Origin: Parachlamydiales bacterium | GTDB taxonomy: Bacteria; Chlamydiota; Chlamydiia; Chlamydiales; Rhabdochlamydiaceae | Direction: 5' to 3' | Assembly: GCA_947474635.1 (NCBI GenBank) | Contig: CANJJB010000006.1 | Span: 1-54,066, forward strand | DNA: 54,066 bases | Program-made: the position numbers and the translations under genes | In this document: piece by piece, positions 1-8,804 of the stretch | Layout: each line of letters opens with the position of its first letter | Position numbering within the stretch: the first letter of the stretch is position 1 | Notes under the pieces: model-generated | What the model was told of the DNA's origin: nothing | Databases searched by the model: none | What the model saw: the letters and a program-made list of their open reading frames with translations, nothing else

Positions 1-2
1 AG

Positions 3-266
3 CAGGCAGAACTTGCTAACGACAAGTCCTTCTATCATACACTTGGACAAAGCGCGAACGAAATCATCACTGGTGTGGGTGGTATCTTTAGTGCATATTA
101 TGATGCGGATGGTAAAAAAGAAGAAGGATTGAAACAGTTAATCCAAATGGTTATCAATAATGCTGATACGCAAAAACAAAGATTGCAACAGCAATACGAG
201 GAAGCATCTAAAAAAATGGAAGAAGCGGTCCAAGCGTATAACGCTGCAGCGCAGGCTAGCCACTAA
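3..266 (+). CDS. C-terminal end of an unrecognised helical protein (partial)
   Basis: The reading frame is open from the left edge of the window (first full codon at base 3) to the TAA ending at 266, so this is the last 87 residues of a longer gene. A GTG at 75 could be read as a start, but the open frame upstream encodes ordinary residues and makes a truncated gene more likely. The tail is Gln-, Ala-, Lys- and Glu-rich, ends in a predicted amphipathic or coiled helix (roughly the last 45 residues) and has no cysteine. I recognise no family. Helical tails of this kind occur in secreted chlamydial proteins, but nothing here proves secretion. A good terminator follows. Confidence 0.7.
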   Translation, partial: QAELANDKSFYHTLGQSANEIITGVGGIFSAYYDADGKKEEGLKQLIQMVINNADTQKQRLQQQYEEASKKMEEAVQAYNAAAQASH

Positions 267-293
267 GTCCTTTTCTTAACATCGATCCTCCTT

Positions 294-328
294 AAGTCGT
301 GAAGATTATCTTCACGGCTTTTTTTTTG
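294..328 (+). terminator. Rho-independent terminator
   Basis: A 12-bp stem containing one G-U pair (294-305 with 309-320) encloses a 3-base loop. The stem is followed without a gap by a run of T to about 328. It ends the partial gene on its left and insulates the nrdA promoter region. Confidence 0.85.
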
Positions 329-363
329 TTCATAGGAAATCTAAAATCTTGAGCATCTAGAGC

Positions 364-392
364 TTGAACTTTTTTTTCTTTTTCTGTAGACT
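364..392 (+). promoter_or_regulatory. Possible main-sigma promoter for nrdAB
   Basis: TTGAAC (364-369) and TAGACT (387-392) are separated by 17 bases, giving 5/6 and 4/6 matches to the -35 and -10 consensus. Transcription would start near 399, just ahead of the two NrdR-like boxes. The assignment is by eye only; other AT-rich hexamers lie nearby. Confidence 0.35.
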
Positions 393-404
393 TTTGGAAC
401 TCAA

Positions 405-452
405 CTACTATATATGGTGTGTTTAAGAGACGAAAACTACTATCCATGGTAC
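405..452 (+). promoter_or_regulatory. Pair of NrdR-box-like sites upstream of nrdA
   Basis: Box 1 at 405-420 (CTACTATATATGGTGT) matches 13 of 16 positions of the usual NrdR box. Box 2 at 437-452 (CTACTATCCATGGTAC) is a weaker match that shares CTACTAT and ATGGT with box 1. The starts are 32 bp apart, about three helical turns, which is the usual arrangement of tandem NrdR boxes. NrdR is the ATP-cone repressor of ribonucleotide reductase operons and is known in Chlamydia. Binding here is inferred from motif, spacing and position. Confidence 0.7.
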
Positions 453-496
453 TGCACGCAAGTTAGGAAAAAGCTAAAACATCAGGAGAACTATAT

Positions 497-3400
497 ATGA
501 CAAGCCCCTCTTTATCTCAAGTAAAAGACTTAAAGAAAGCCTCTCAAAACACCCATGAGCTTGCACAAATGACCGTCGTTAAAAGAAATGGAGCGATGGT
601 TCCTTTCAGAAATGAAAGGATCTTTAGAGCCCTTGAACTTGCTTTCCGTGATACGAAAAAGATTGGGAGCGAGGAAGCTTTTCCAGAAGATCTAAAAGAG
701 ATCGTGTCAGGGATCACAGAGAAAGTGGTAAAGCAATTGGATACCTTTGCTGCAAAGGGCGCTAGTTTAACTGTCGAAGGGATTCAAGATGTGGTGGAAG
801 TGACGCTCATGAAGCTAGGTCATCATGATGTTGCAAGAGACTATATCATATATAGAGATCATCATAAGCAGCTGCGGATAGATTCTCCCCAGCAGCTCAA
901 AGTGTTTAGACGCGATGGATCTTCTGCTCGTTTTAACCCGATGAAAATCGCCTCTTCTATTATAGACGCTTTTAGACGCACGTGGAAAATAGAAGGGCTC
1001 TCTTCACAAGAAGTAATAGATGCAGTGAACGTGCTCACTCAAAAAGTGGTAGATAGAGCAGTACTAGTTGTCAAAGAAGGGGGATCTTTACATGTAGCCC
1101 GTATTCAAGATGACATTGAAAATCTACTTATGGAATCGGGATTTTTTGATATTGCAAAAGGCTACATCCTTTATAGAGCATCGATTGGTGAGCAATCGCT
1201 ACCAGAGGTTGAACAGACTTTAGGAGAAAAAGCAAAAAGACACTTTACCATCCTTTCAAAAGATAGCAGCACCTACGTAGTAGATGAAAACTTTCTGAAA
1301 AGCCGTTTGGATCTTGCTTGCACAGGACTCTCTGATGTGTCTGTAGAAGAGCTACTAGAAAGCACGATCTTAAATTTCTACGAAGGAATGAAAGAGCATG
1401 AAGTCGATCTCGCGATGATCATGTCAGCAAGAGCAAGAATTGAAGTGGAAGAAAATTACTCAAAAGTGGCTGCTAGACTCCTATCTGATGTACTCTATAG
1501 GGAAGCTTTGCAAGTGTCTGCATTTGATGCAAAATTAGAAACGCTCCATAAAGCCTATTTCAAAAAATACATTCAGCTTGGCATCTCTTTACAACGTTTG
1601 GGGCCTGCTCTTTTAGAATTTGATCTCGATACCTTAAGCAATGCAATGGACTTAAAAAGAGATGATCTCTTTTCATACTTAGGGATTCAAACGCTGTATG
1701 ACCGCTACTTTATCCATGACAAAGAGCGCAGGCTTGAGACGCCGCAGATTTTCTGGATGCGTGTTGCGATGGGTCTTGCGCTGAGTGAAGGAAAAGAAAA
1801 AAACGATAAAGCCATCGAATTCTATAACCTACTCTCTACGTTTGCATTTACATCAGGGACGCCGACACTCTTTAACTCAGGAACTGCTCACTCACAATTA
1901 AGCTCCTGCTACCTCTCAACGATTATGGATGATCTAGCTCACATCTTTAAAGTGGTAGCTGATGACGCCCAGCTCTCTAAATGGGCAGGCGGCATTGGAA
2001 ATGACTGGTCGTTTGTCAGAGCAACGGGCTCTACTATTAAAGGCACAAATGGCAAGAGTCAAGGGATCATCCCCTTCCTTAAGGTTGCCAATGATACGGC
2101 TGTAGCAGTTAACCAATGTTTTGATCCGGAGACGAGGATTTTTACATCCCGCGGAGTCCTCCCTATTCATAAGGTGTCTATCGGAGATTTAGTGCTTGGT
2201 ATTAGCGGAACATATAAGGAAGTGACAAACAAGTTCATCTATAACCAGACAGAGCCCATGGTTGAAATAGATATCAAACACTCTTTAGAGGGGATCAAAG
2301 TAACCACTGCTCACCCCTTTTATGTTATCCGCAACGTTCCTATGGAGCAAGCGTGCGCAAGAACTCTTTCCTGGATCAATAAAGGAAAAGTGCGCCCTGA
2401 ATGGGTGGAATCTGGCAAGCTTCAAAAAGGAGATCTCGTTGCTCAAGTCATACCAAAAGAAACCGTTCCTGCTCTTTGCTTCGATGAAGAAGATGCAAGA
2501 TTATACGGAATTTTACTAGGAGATGGACATCTAACTCAGAGCGGTGATGAATGGGGCGTCTCTGGAAATCCACAAAAAGATACCCATATGGAGTTTGTGC
2601 GTAGCTATCTTTCTAAGAGAGGGATTCATTATTGGGAAACAGGACGGGGTGACACCTACGAGCAAATTCATTGGGCTGCAGGGAAGGGCGCGGTTCGCAA
2701 TGCCACAACGGGACGCTTTACAGAAAGCGGCCCTCCTACCATGCCCTTTGATAATGACGATCTTTATGACCATGAAAGAAAAAAACATATCGCCCCTAGA
2801 TTTGCGCATTTACCAAAACCGCAAGCCCTTGCCATGCTACAAGGCCTTTTAGAAACAGATGGCCATGTATCTAGAGGGAAGGAACTTGTTTTCACAAATA
2901 CATCTTTACCCCTTGTTGAAGGAGTCCGTTACCAATGCTTAAGGTTAGGAATTCCTACAGCAGGCAATCTACGTATTCGGGCCCACAACCACAAAGGTAA
3001 AAGATCAGATGGATCATCCGTACACTTCAACTGCACAACCCATAGTTATGATCTTCGTATCCCTGCATTTGCTGAACTGGCAAGCTTAGTTGGTTGTAAA
3101 CCTATTACAAAACACAATTGGTTAACCTACGAAGGATTTGTGTTTAGCCGGGTTAAATCGGTAAAACCCATTCCTCACAGCATGGCCGTATGCGATCTTG
3201 AAGTAGATGTTGCTGAGTCTTACATGACAACTGCGGGTCTTGCCCATAATGGGGGCAAGCGCAAGGGAGCTATGTGCGCTTATCTAGAGTCATGGCACCT
3301 TGATATCGAAGACTTTTTAGAGCTCCGTAAAAATACGGGCGATGAAAGACGCAGAACGCATGATATGAACACAGCTAACTGGATACCTGATCTTTTCATG

Positions 3401-4813
3401 AAGCGTGTGATGAACAATGAAGTGTGGACGCTTTTTAGCCCCTCTGACACGCCTGATCTCCATGATCTTTATGGCAAAGCTTTTGAAAAGCGCTACAATG
3501 AGTATGAGCAGATGGTAGAAAATGGCAAGATCAAGCTCTTTAAGAAAATTGAAGCGCTCCAGCTGTGGCGTAAAATGCTTAGCATGCTCTTTGAAACAGG
3601 GCATCCTTGGATCACCTTTAAAGATCCTTCTAATATTAGATCTCCGCAAGATCATGTGGGAGTTGTTCATAGCTCTAATCTCTGCACAGAAATCCTTCTC
3701 AATACATCTAAAGATGAAACAGCTGTATGTAACTTGGGCTCCATTAACTTGGCGCTCCACTGCACGGATAAAGGGATCGATGAGAAGAAGCTGGCTGCAA
3801 CGATCAAGACGGCCATACGCATGCTTGACAACGTGATTGATATTAACTTCTATCCAACTAAAGAAGCGGCCCATTCCAATGCCAAACACCGTCCGGTGGG
3901 TATGGGGATCATGGGCTTCCAAGACTGCCTTTACATCCAAAATATCAGCTATGCAAGCCATGAGGCAGTAGCTTTTGCTGATAGTTCTATGGAGCTTGTC
4001 TCTTACTACGCCCTACTTGCGTCCTCTGAGCTTGCAAAAGAGCGTGGCACTTATGCGTCATACAAAGGCTCTAAATGGGATAGAGGTCTTTTACCGATGG
4101 ATACGATCAAGTTACTTTCTCAAGAAAGAGGAGGCTTTGTCGATATGGACACTTCCTCTAAACTCAATTGGGATGTTGTCAGAGCATCTATCAAACAATA
4201 CGGTATGCGCAACAGTAACACGATGGCAATTGCGCCTACTGCAACGATTTCTAATATTACAGGTGTCACTCAATCAATTGAGCCGATGTATAAGAATCTC
4301 TTTGTAAAATCCAATCTCTCAGGAGAGTTTACGATTCCTAATACATACCTTGCCCAGAAGCTGAAAGCTCTAGGTCTATGGGATCAGGAAATGCTCGATG
4401 ATCTTAAATACTTCGATGGCTCTATCGGAGAGATTGAAAGGATTCCACAAGATGTCAAACAGGTCTATCTGACAGCCTTTGAAATCGATCCTGAGTGGAT
4501 CATTGAGTGCGCAAGCAGACGTCAAAAATGGATCGACATGGGTCAATCACTTAACCTTTATTTAGCTGAGCCCTCTGGCAAAAAGCTCAATGACATGTAC
4601 TTACTAAGTTGGACAAAGGGACTCAAAACCAACTACTATTGCCGAACTTTAAGTGCAACCCAGATTGAAAAATCTACAACCGACATCAACAAACGAGGTC
4701 TTCAGCCTCGTTGGATGAAAAATAAATCTGCCTCAAGTAACATTAAGGTAGATAGAGAAGAAACTGAGCCAAAAGTATGTAATTTAGGAGAAGGCTGCGA
4801 AAGCTGCCAATAG
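497..4813 (+). CDS. nrdA: Ribonucleoside-diphosphate reductase, large (alpha) subunit, interrupted by an intein
   Basis: This is the catalytic subunit of class I ribonucleotide reductase, which reduces NDPs to dNDPs in the cytoplasm with NrdB. The precursor has 1438 residues; without the intein (residues 541-918) it would be 1060. Three ATP-cone-like segments lie at the N-terminus (about 27-125, 132-228 and 245-340), the third matching the position of the single E. coli cone. Active-site parts are present: first redox Cys471 in LSSCYLST, the NLCTE set (N1061, C1063, E1065), second redox Cys1078 in AVCNLGS, the Tyr pair 1380-1381, and a Cys-rich tail GCESCQ. The extein join is VNQ/GGKRKG, matching the conserved QGG of other NrdA proteins. 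ATG at 497 follows an AGGAG sequence. nrdB starts 9 bases after the stop. Confidence 0.97.
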   Translation: MTSPSLSQVKDLKKASQNTHELAQMTVVKRNGAMVPFRNERIFRALELAFRDTKKIGSEEAFPEDLKEIVSGITEKVVKQLDTFAAKGASLTVEGIQDVVEVTLMKLGHHDVARDYIIYRDHHKQLRIDSPQQLKVFRRDGSSARFNPMKIASSIIDAFRRTWKIEGLSSQEVIDAVNVLTQKVVDRAVLVVKEGGSLHVARIQDDIENLLMESGFFDIAKGYILYRASIGEQSLPEVEQTLGEKAKRHFTILSKDSSTYVVDENFLKSRLDLACTGLSDVSVEELLESTILNFYEGMKEHEVDLAMIMSARARIEVEENYSKVAARLLSDVLYREALQVSAFDAKLETLHKAYFKKYIQLGISLQRLGPALLEFDLDTLSNAMDLKRDDLFSYLGIQTLYDRYFIHDKERRLETPQIFWMRVAMGLALSEGKEKNDKAIEFYNLLSTFAFTSGTPTLFNSGTAHSQLSSCYLSTIMDDLAHIFKVVADDAQLSKWAGGIGNDWSFVRATGSTIKGTNGKSQGIIPFLKVANDTAVAVNQCFDPETRIFTSRGVLPIHKVSIGDLVLGISGTYKEVTNKFIYNQTEPMVEIDIKHSLEGIKVTTAHPFYVIRNVPMEQACARTLSWINKGKVRPEWVESGKLQKGDLVAQVIPKETVPALCFDEEDARLYGILLGDGHLTQSGDEWGVSGNPQKDTHMEFVRSYLSKRGIHYWETGRGDTYEQIHWAAGKGAVRNATTGRFTESGPPTMPFDNDDLYDHERKKHIAPRFAHLPKPQALAMLQGLLETDGHVSRGKELVFTNTSLPLVEGVRYQCLRLGIPTAGNLRIRAHNHKGKRSDGSSVHFNCTTHSYDLRIPAFAELASLVGCKPITKHNWLTYEGFVFSRVKSVKPIPHSMAVCDLEVDVAESYMTTAGLAHNGGKRKGAMCAYLESWHLDIEDFLELRKNTGDERRRTHDMNTANWIPDLFMKRVMNNEVWTLFSPSDTPDLHDLYGKAFEKRYNEYEQMVENGKIKLFKKIEALQLWRKMLSMLFETGHPWITFKDPSNIRSPQDHVGVVHSSNLCTEILLNTSKDETAVCNLGSINLALHCTDKGIDEKKLAATIKTAIRMLDNVIDINFYPTKEAAHSNAKHRPVGMGIMGFQDCLYIQNISYASHEAVAFADSSMELVSYYALLASSELAKERGTYASYKGSKWDRGLLPMDTIKLLSQERGGFVDMDTSSKLNWDVVRASIKQYGMRNSNTMAIAPTATISNITGVTQSIEPMYKNLFVKSNLSGEFTIPNTYLAQKLKALGLWDQEMLDDLKYFDGSIGEIERIPQDVKQVYLTAFEIDPEWIIECASRRQKWIDMGQSLNLYLAEPSGKKLNDMYLLSWTKGLKTNYYCRTLSATQIEKSTTDINKRGLQPRWMKNKSASSNIKVDREETEPKVCNLGEGCESCQ
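2117..3250 (+). mobile_element. Intein with LAGLIDADG homing endonuclease inside nrdA
   Basis: These 378 in-frame codons interrupt NrdA between a conserved Gln and Gly-Gly. Splicing blocks are visible: Cys1 (residue 541) in CFDPETRIF, a block B Thr-x-x-His in VTTAHPFYV, a block F-like CDLEV, and a terminal GLAHN with penultimate His and last Asn (918). Two endonuclease motifs, LYGILLGDGH (669-678) and GLLETDGH (783-790), mark a two-motif LAGLIDADG enzyme with intact acidic residues. The oddity is the first C-extein residue, which is Gly; standard inteins need Cys, Ser or Thr there. Without efficient splicing the reductase would be split between its redox cysteines, so how this insertion leaves is an open question. 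Confidence 0.93.
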
Positions 4814-4822
4814 GGTAATAAT

Positions 4823-5848
4823 ATGAAAAATGCAAATAACCGTGTTCAAGTCGATCAAAAAAAACTCATTAACTGTGACCAAGTCGATGTCAACCAACTC
4901 ATGCCGCTTAAATATAAATGGGCATGGGAACATTATTTAAATGGCTGCGCTAACCACTGGATGCCCACAGAAGTTCCCATGGGCAAAGATATTGAGCTGT
5001 GGAAATCAAACACGCTCAGCCCTGATGAAAAACTCGTCATCATGCGCAACTTAGGTTTCTTTAGCACAGCTGAGAGCTTAGTGGGCAACAATATTGTTCT
5101 TGCGATATTTAAATATGTCACAAACCCAGAAGTGCGCCAGTACTTGCTCCGTCAAGGTTTTGAAGAAGCGATACATACGCACACGTTTCACTACATTGTA
5201 GAGTCTTTAGCTCTTGATCAGGGAGAAGTCTTTAACATGTACAATGAGGTCAACTCGATCCGTAACAAAGATCAGTTTGAGATGGAACTGACACAAGATA
5301 TCATGGATCCCAACTTCACAACTGCAACGCCTGAAGGTGCGCAAAAGTTCCTTGAGAATTTGATTGGATATTACCTCATCATGGAAGGCATTTTCTTCTA
5401 TAGTGGATTTGTAATGATCCTCTCTTTCCACCGCCAAAATAAAATGACAGGCATTGGAGAGCAGTTTCAGTACATCCTCCGCGATGAAACAGTGCATCTA
5501 AACTTTGGTATCGATCTCATCAACGGTATCAAAGAAGAAAACCCCCATCTCTGGACAGAGGCTTTCCAAAAACACATCATCGAACGTGTTCAGAAAGCAG
5601 TGGAACTAGAGTATCTCTATGCAGCTGACTGCCTCCCCCGCGGCATCCTTGGCCTTACAGCCCCGATGTTCCGTGAATACGTGCAGTACATTGCTGATAG
5701 ACGCCTTGAAAGAATTGGGCTTAAACCGATCTACCGCTCTAAGAATCCTTTCCCATGGATGAGTGAAACCATCGACCTTGGCAAAGAGAAAAACTTCTTT
5801 GAGACAAGAGTGACTGAGTACCAATCATCAGGTAATCTTAGTTGGTAG
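4823..5848 (+). CDS. nrdB: Ribonucleoside-diphosphate reductase, small (beta) subunit, class Ic type
   Basis: This ferritin-like subunit holds the metal cofactor that starts catalysis in NrdA. Its 341 residues match the family length. Metal ligands are visible: E84 (STAES), E115 and H118 (EEAIH), the Glu in [11 protein letters not shown], and Glu/His in [11 protein letters not shown]. The position of the radical tyrosine is Phe122 (HTHTF). E84 in place of Asp together with Phe for Tyr is the pattern of C. trachomatis R2, which uses a Mn(IV)/Fe(III) centre instead of a tyrosyl radical. The gene is co-transcribed with nrdA (9-base gap) and so shares the NrdR-like control. The metal type is inferred from the residues, not shown. 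Confidence 0.97.
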   Translation: MKNANNRVQVDQKKLINCDQVDVNQLMPLKYKWAWEHYLNGCANHWMPTEVPMGKDIELWKSNTLSPDEKLVIMRNLGFFSTAESLVGNNIVLAIFKYVTNPEVRQYLLRQGFEEAIHTHTFHYIVESLALDQGEVFNMYNEVNSIRNKDQFEMELTQDIMDPNFTTATPEGAQKFLENLIGYYLIMEGIFFYSGFVMILSFHRQNKMTGIGEQFQYILRDETVHLNFGIDLINGIKEENPHLWTEAFQKHIIERVQKAVELEYLYAADCLPRGILGLTAPMFREYVQYIADRRLERIGLKPIYRSKNPFPWMSETIDLGKEKNFFETRVTEYQSSGNLSW

Positions 5849-5885
5849 CTTGCTATATTTTGAATTTTGATCTAGACTCTTTTGC

Positions 5886-8804
5886 ATGGCTGAGAGTGAA
5901 ATCAATTTGTTGTTAGGTTCAAGAGGGGCTGCACTCTATGAGTGCGCTCTCTCTTTCAGAAGACGTTTTCCCAAACTATTTCCAGATGTTGTTCTAAAAG
6001 AGCTGGGGCGCTTTCTCTTGGGCTGCTCCCCCGCTGTGATCGATCGTTGTTCTCTTTCATTTCTTACCCATTTGCTGCTCTCTTATTGTAAGCTTACGCG
6101 CTCTTTAGAAAAGCGGATGCAAGTAAAAATCTTAGAAGCAGATGACGCTTGCACCTACTCTATTGCACTCTCCTGTCATTTACTTCAGGATTACGAAATC
6201 TTTCAAGAACCTCATATGTTAAAAGGGATAGAAAGTCTTATTTCTGGAGTCAAACAGGTCCCCGGGTCCTTCTTTTCTTATAAAAGCAATGAAATGTATT
6301 TTTGCCACCTCCAAATTAAAAAAATAAGAGGCGGCACATTTTCCCATGGAGAAAAAGAGGCGTTGAAACTACGCCTTGCATTTGAGTGTGAACAGAGAAT
6401 TGAAAGAACATCTCCTGCACTCATTCTTCCAGGTAATGAGGAGGATCTTTTTAAAAATATCAGGCATCTGAGCCATGAGCTCAAGTACGTAGATGATCTG
6501 CCACAAGTGATGATCACCTTTGTAGAATACTCTCAGAAAATCTTAAAATTCTTGGTGATCATTCTACGCGTAATTACTCCCTCAACTCTTCCTATAAGTT
6601 CCCTCAAAGCAAAACTGCCGTCTGTGCTGCATTTTTCTTTAGACCATCTTTTTTGTGTCGATAAACTACGAAAAAAATACCCTAAAGAAGCAGTCGTCTG
6701 CACACTTGAAATCGACAGCTCAATTTTTTTACGCAATAATAATGAAGTGAACTTACGCGCAGCAAGGCAATACATTGTCAAAGCACTTGAAAGCATGTTG
6801 GGGTCCTACCGTGATTACAATGGAGGGCTTCTCAGTCAAGAAAATAAGCAGTGGCTTGCGATTAAAAGACTGCTAGAGAAAAAGAAAACCCCCTGTTCCT
6901 CTCTTTTGGAGTCTTTTTTCTATGAAATTAAACCGATTACTATGCGCTCTGTAATTTCTGCGCAAACCGGTTGTAATATGGCTGCTCTCTTTAACAAAAT
7001 ACTAGATATTCCTTTGCCTAAAACGCAAAAATATCACATAGCAGTTGAGTGCAGTAAAGAAGCCCACCTGGTCTTTATAAAAACAACCGAAAAAGACTGG
7101 AAAACCTCTTTACCCTTACGCGTTCTTGCCCACTCTTCCCACATTGCAAGCGCATCGATTGAACATGATGGTATGCTCTACTTATGTTTTGTTCATCAAT
7201 ACCCGGAAAGTCCGATTTTAGAGAAGGCGGTTTTACAAGAACTTGGGCATCATTGCTTGCGCTCTTCAGACCAAGACAGCCCTATTTTACGCATTAATTT
7301 TCAAGGGGGAGATCCGCCTTCGCTCAATCCTAAATTTGCAACAGATATTCAAGGGCACACCTTGGCTAACTGTTTATTCGAGGGACTAACGCGCATGAAT
7401 GGCACAGGCAAAGCTGAAATGGCACTTGCCAAAAGCATTGAACTTTCAGCAGATAAAACTCTCTACACATTCCATCTGCGCCCTTCTTATTGGTCAAATG
7501 GGGAAACGCTCACTGCTTTTGATTTTGAAAGAACGTGGAAAAAAACCATTTTATCAAGTCCCGTATCTATGAATCAAGATTGCTTTCATCTGATTAAAGA
7601 TGTCGCGCGCGCCCGGCAAAATATTGTGCCCATCGATGATGTCGGGATTGTTGTAAAAGATATGCACACTTTGTGCGTGCAATTAGAAAACCCTTGCTCC
7701 TATTTTTTGAATCTGGTTGCTACCCCCCCTTTTTTTCCTCTGTATGGAGACTCTGAAGAACCTATTCACTTCAATGGTCCTTTTACGCTTGCTAAGTGGC
7801 AACGCGATCATTTGCTTTATCTCTCTCTTAACCCTTTTTACTGGAATAATGCAGCAACAAAGCTTGCGGGGATAAAAATCTTCATGATTAAAGACCCAAA
7901 AATTGCTTATCAAATGTTTCAAGAGGGGCAGCTTGATTTCATTGGAGATCCTATTAGTCCTCTACCTCCAGATATTTTAAAACAGCCAAATGTTCAGAAA
8001 GAACTTGTGAGTAAGTCTGTATCCCGTGTCTTTTGGATCCACTGCAACATAAATGCCTTTCCTTTAAATAATACTCACTTAAGACAAGCATTAAGTCTAG
8101 CTATCGATCGCAAAAAGCTTGTCGAGAATGTTTTTATCAATCAGACGCCTTATTTTTCTCCGCTACCTCCCAAGTACTCCCACTTTCAGGGTAGGGAAAA
8201 TAAGGAGGAGGCTGTAGCACTTTTTAACCTTGCACTTGAAGAAATGAAAATTGAGCGCAGTCAATTTCCTCCTCTAGTTATTTCTTATTCAGGACTTTCT
8301 TTTGAACAAGCTTTAATCGAAGAACTTAAAATGCAGTGGCATAAAACATTAGGTCTTGTTATTCTCTTTAAAAAATTACCTTGGAATGAATTATCCCCTA
8401 CCTTTGAAAGGGGAGATTTTCAGTTAGGAGGAATTTTTCGGAGGGACCTTTTCAATCATGTTGTATCGTATCTCAACTTCTTTAAAAAATCTTTTCAAGC
8501 CAGATACTCTTGGAATAGCGAGGAGTTTAATCACTTTCTCGACGAAGAGAAAGATTTAGAAAACATGGAACAAATTCTTATTGAAGAAGTTCCAGTGATT
8601 CCACTTATAACTCAAAGATACCTTGCGCTTATCAGCGAGCGTATTAAGGGATTTGAGTGGAACGAAGATGGATGTCTTAACCTAAACAAAGTGTATATCA
8701 ATGAAAACAATACTAAAAATTGCCCTCGCCCTTTTTCCTCTTATACTTGTAGCAGGGCCTCAACTGAAGGAAGTTCATATGTCAGAAACAACACTCACCC
8801 TTAA
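5886..8804 (+). CDS. Fusion protein: unknown N-terminal half plus oligopeptide-binding (SBP family 5) domain
   Basis: The protein has 972 residues. From about residue 465 it is a solute-binding protein family 5 (OppA-like) domain: ILRINFQGGDPPSLNP, then YTFHLRPSYWSNGETLTAFD, and the usual NGPFTLAKW and ALSLAIDRKKLVE stretches. The first ~460 residues are not a family I recognise. They contain many basic and Cys residues, and no signal peptide or clear membrane segment is visible. An SBP domain with no export signal at the end of a long protein is unusual. No Shine-Dalgarno sequence precedes ATG 5886. The SBP part should end near residue 940; the last ~30 residues (Ser/Thr/Asn-rich) are read out of frame through the signal-peptide region of the next gene. 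Confidence 0.8.
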   Translation: MAESEINLLLGSRGAALYECALSFRRRFPKLFPDVVLKELGRFLLGCSPAVIDRCSLSFLTHLLLSYCKLTRSLEKRMQVKILEADDACTYSIALSCHLLQDYEIFQEPHMLKGIESLISGVKQVPGSFFSYKSNEMYFCHLQIKKIRGGTFSHGEKEALKLRLAFECEQRIERTSPALILPGNEEDLFKNIRHLSHELKYVDDLPQVMITFVEYSQKILKFLVIILRVITPSTLPISSLKAKLPSVLHFSLDHLFCVDKLRKKYPKEAVVCTLEIDSSIFLRNNNEVNLRAARQYIVKALESMLGSYRDYNGGLLSQENKQWLAIKRLLEKKKTPCSSLLESFFYEIKPITMRSVISAQTGCNMAALFNKILDIPLPKTQKYHIAVECSKEAHLVFIKTTEKDWKTSLPLRVLAHSSHIASASIEHDGMLYLCFVHQYPESPILEKAVLQELGHHCLRSSDQDSPILRINFQGGDPPSLNPKFATDIQGHTLANCLFEGLTRMNGTGKAEMALAKSIELSADKTLYTFHLRPSYWSNGETLTAFDFERTWKKTILSSPVSMNQDCFHLIKDVARARQNIVPIDDVGIVVKDMHTLCVQLENPCSYFLNLVATPPFFPLYGDSEEPIHFNGPFTLAKWQRDHLLYLSLNPFYWNNAATKLAGIKIFMIKDPKIAYQMFQEGQLDFIGDPISPLPPDILKQPNVQKELVSKSVSRVFWIHCNINAFPLNNTHLRQALSLAIDRKKLVENVFINQTPYFSPLPPKYSHFQGRENKEEAVALFNLALEEMKIERSQFPPLVISYSGLSFEQALIEELKMQWHKTLGLVILFKKLPWNELSPTFERGDFQLGGIFRRDLFNHVVSYLNFFKKSFQARYSWNSEEFNHFLDEEKDLENMEQILIEEVPVIPLITQRYLALISERIKGFEWNEDGCLNLNKVYINENNTKNCPRPFSSYTCSRASTEGSSYVRNNTHP

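Noticed and set aside
2531-2852. Open frames on both strands within the intein
   Set aside because: They overlap the LAGLIDADG region, which is coded continuously in the nrdA frame; no independent evidence of a second endonuclease gene.
3317-3961. A 214-codon open frame on the minus strand inside nrdA
   Set aside because: It lies fully inside the C-extein of nrdA on the opposite strand, has no recognisable domain and no ribosome-binding site; it is a codon-bias shadow.
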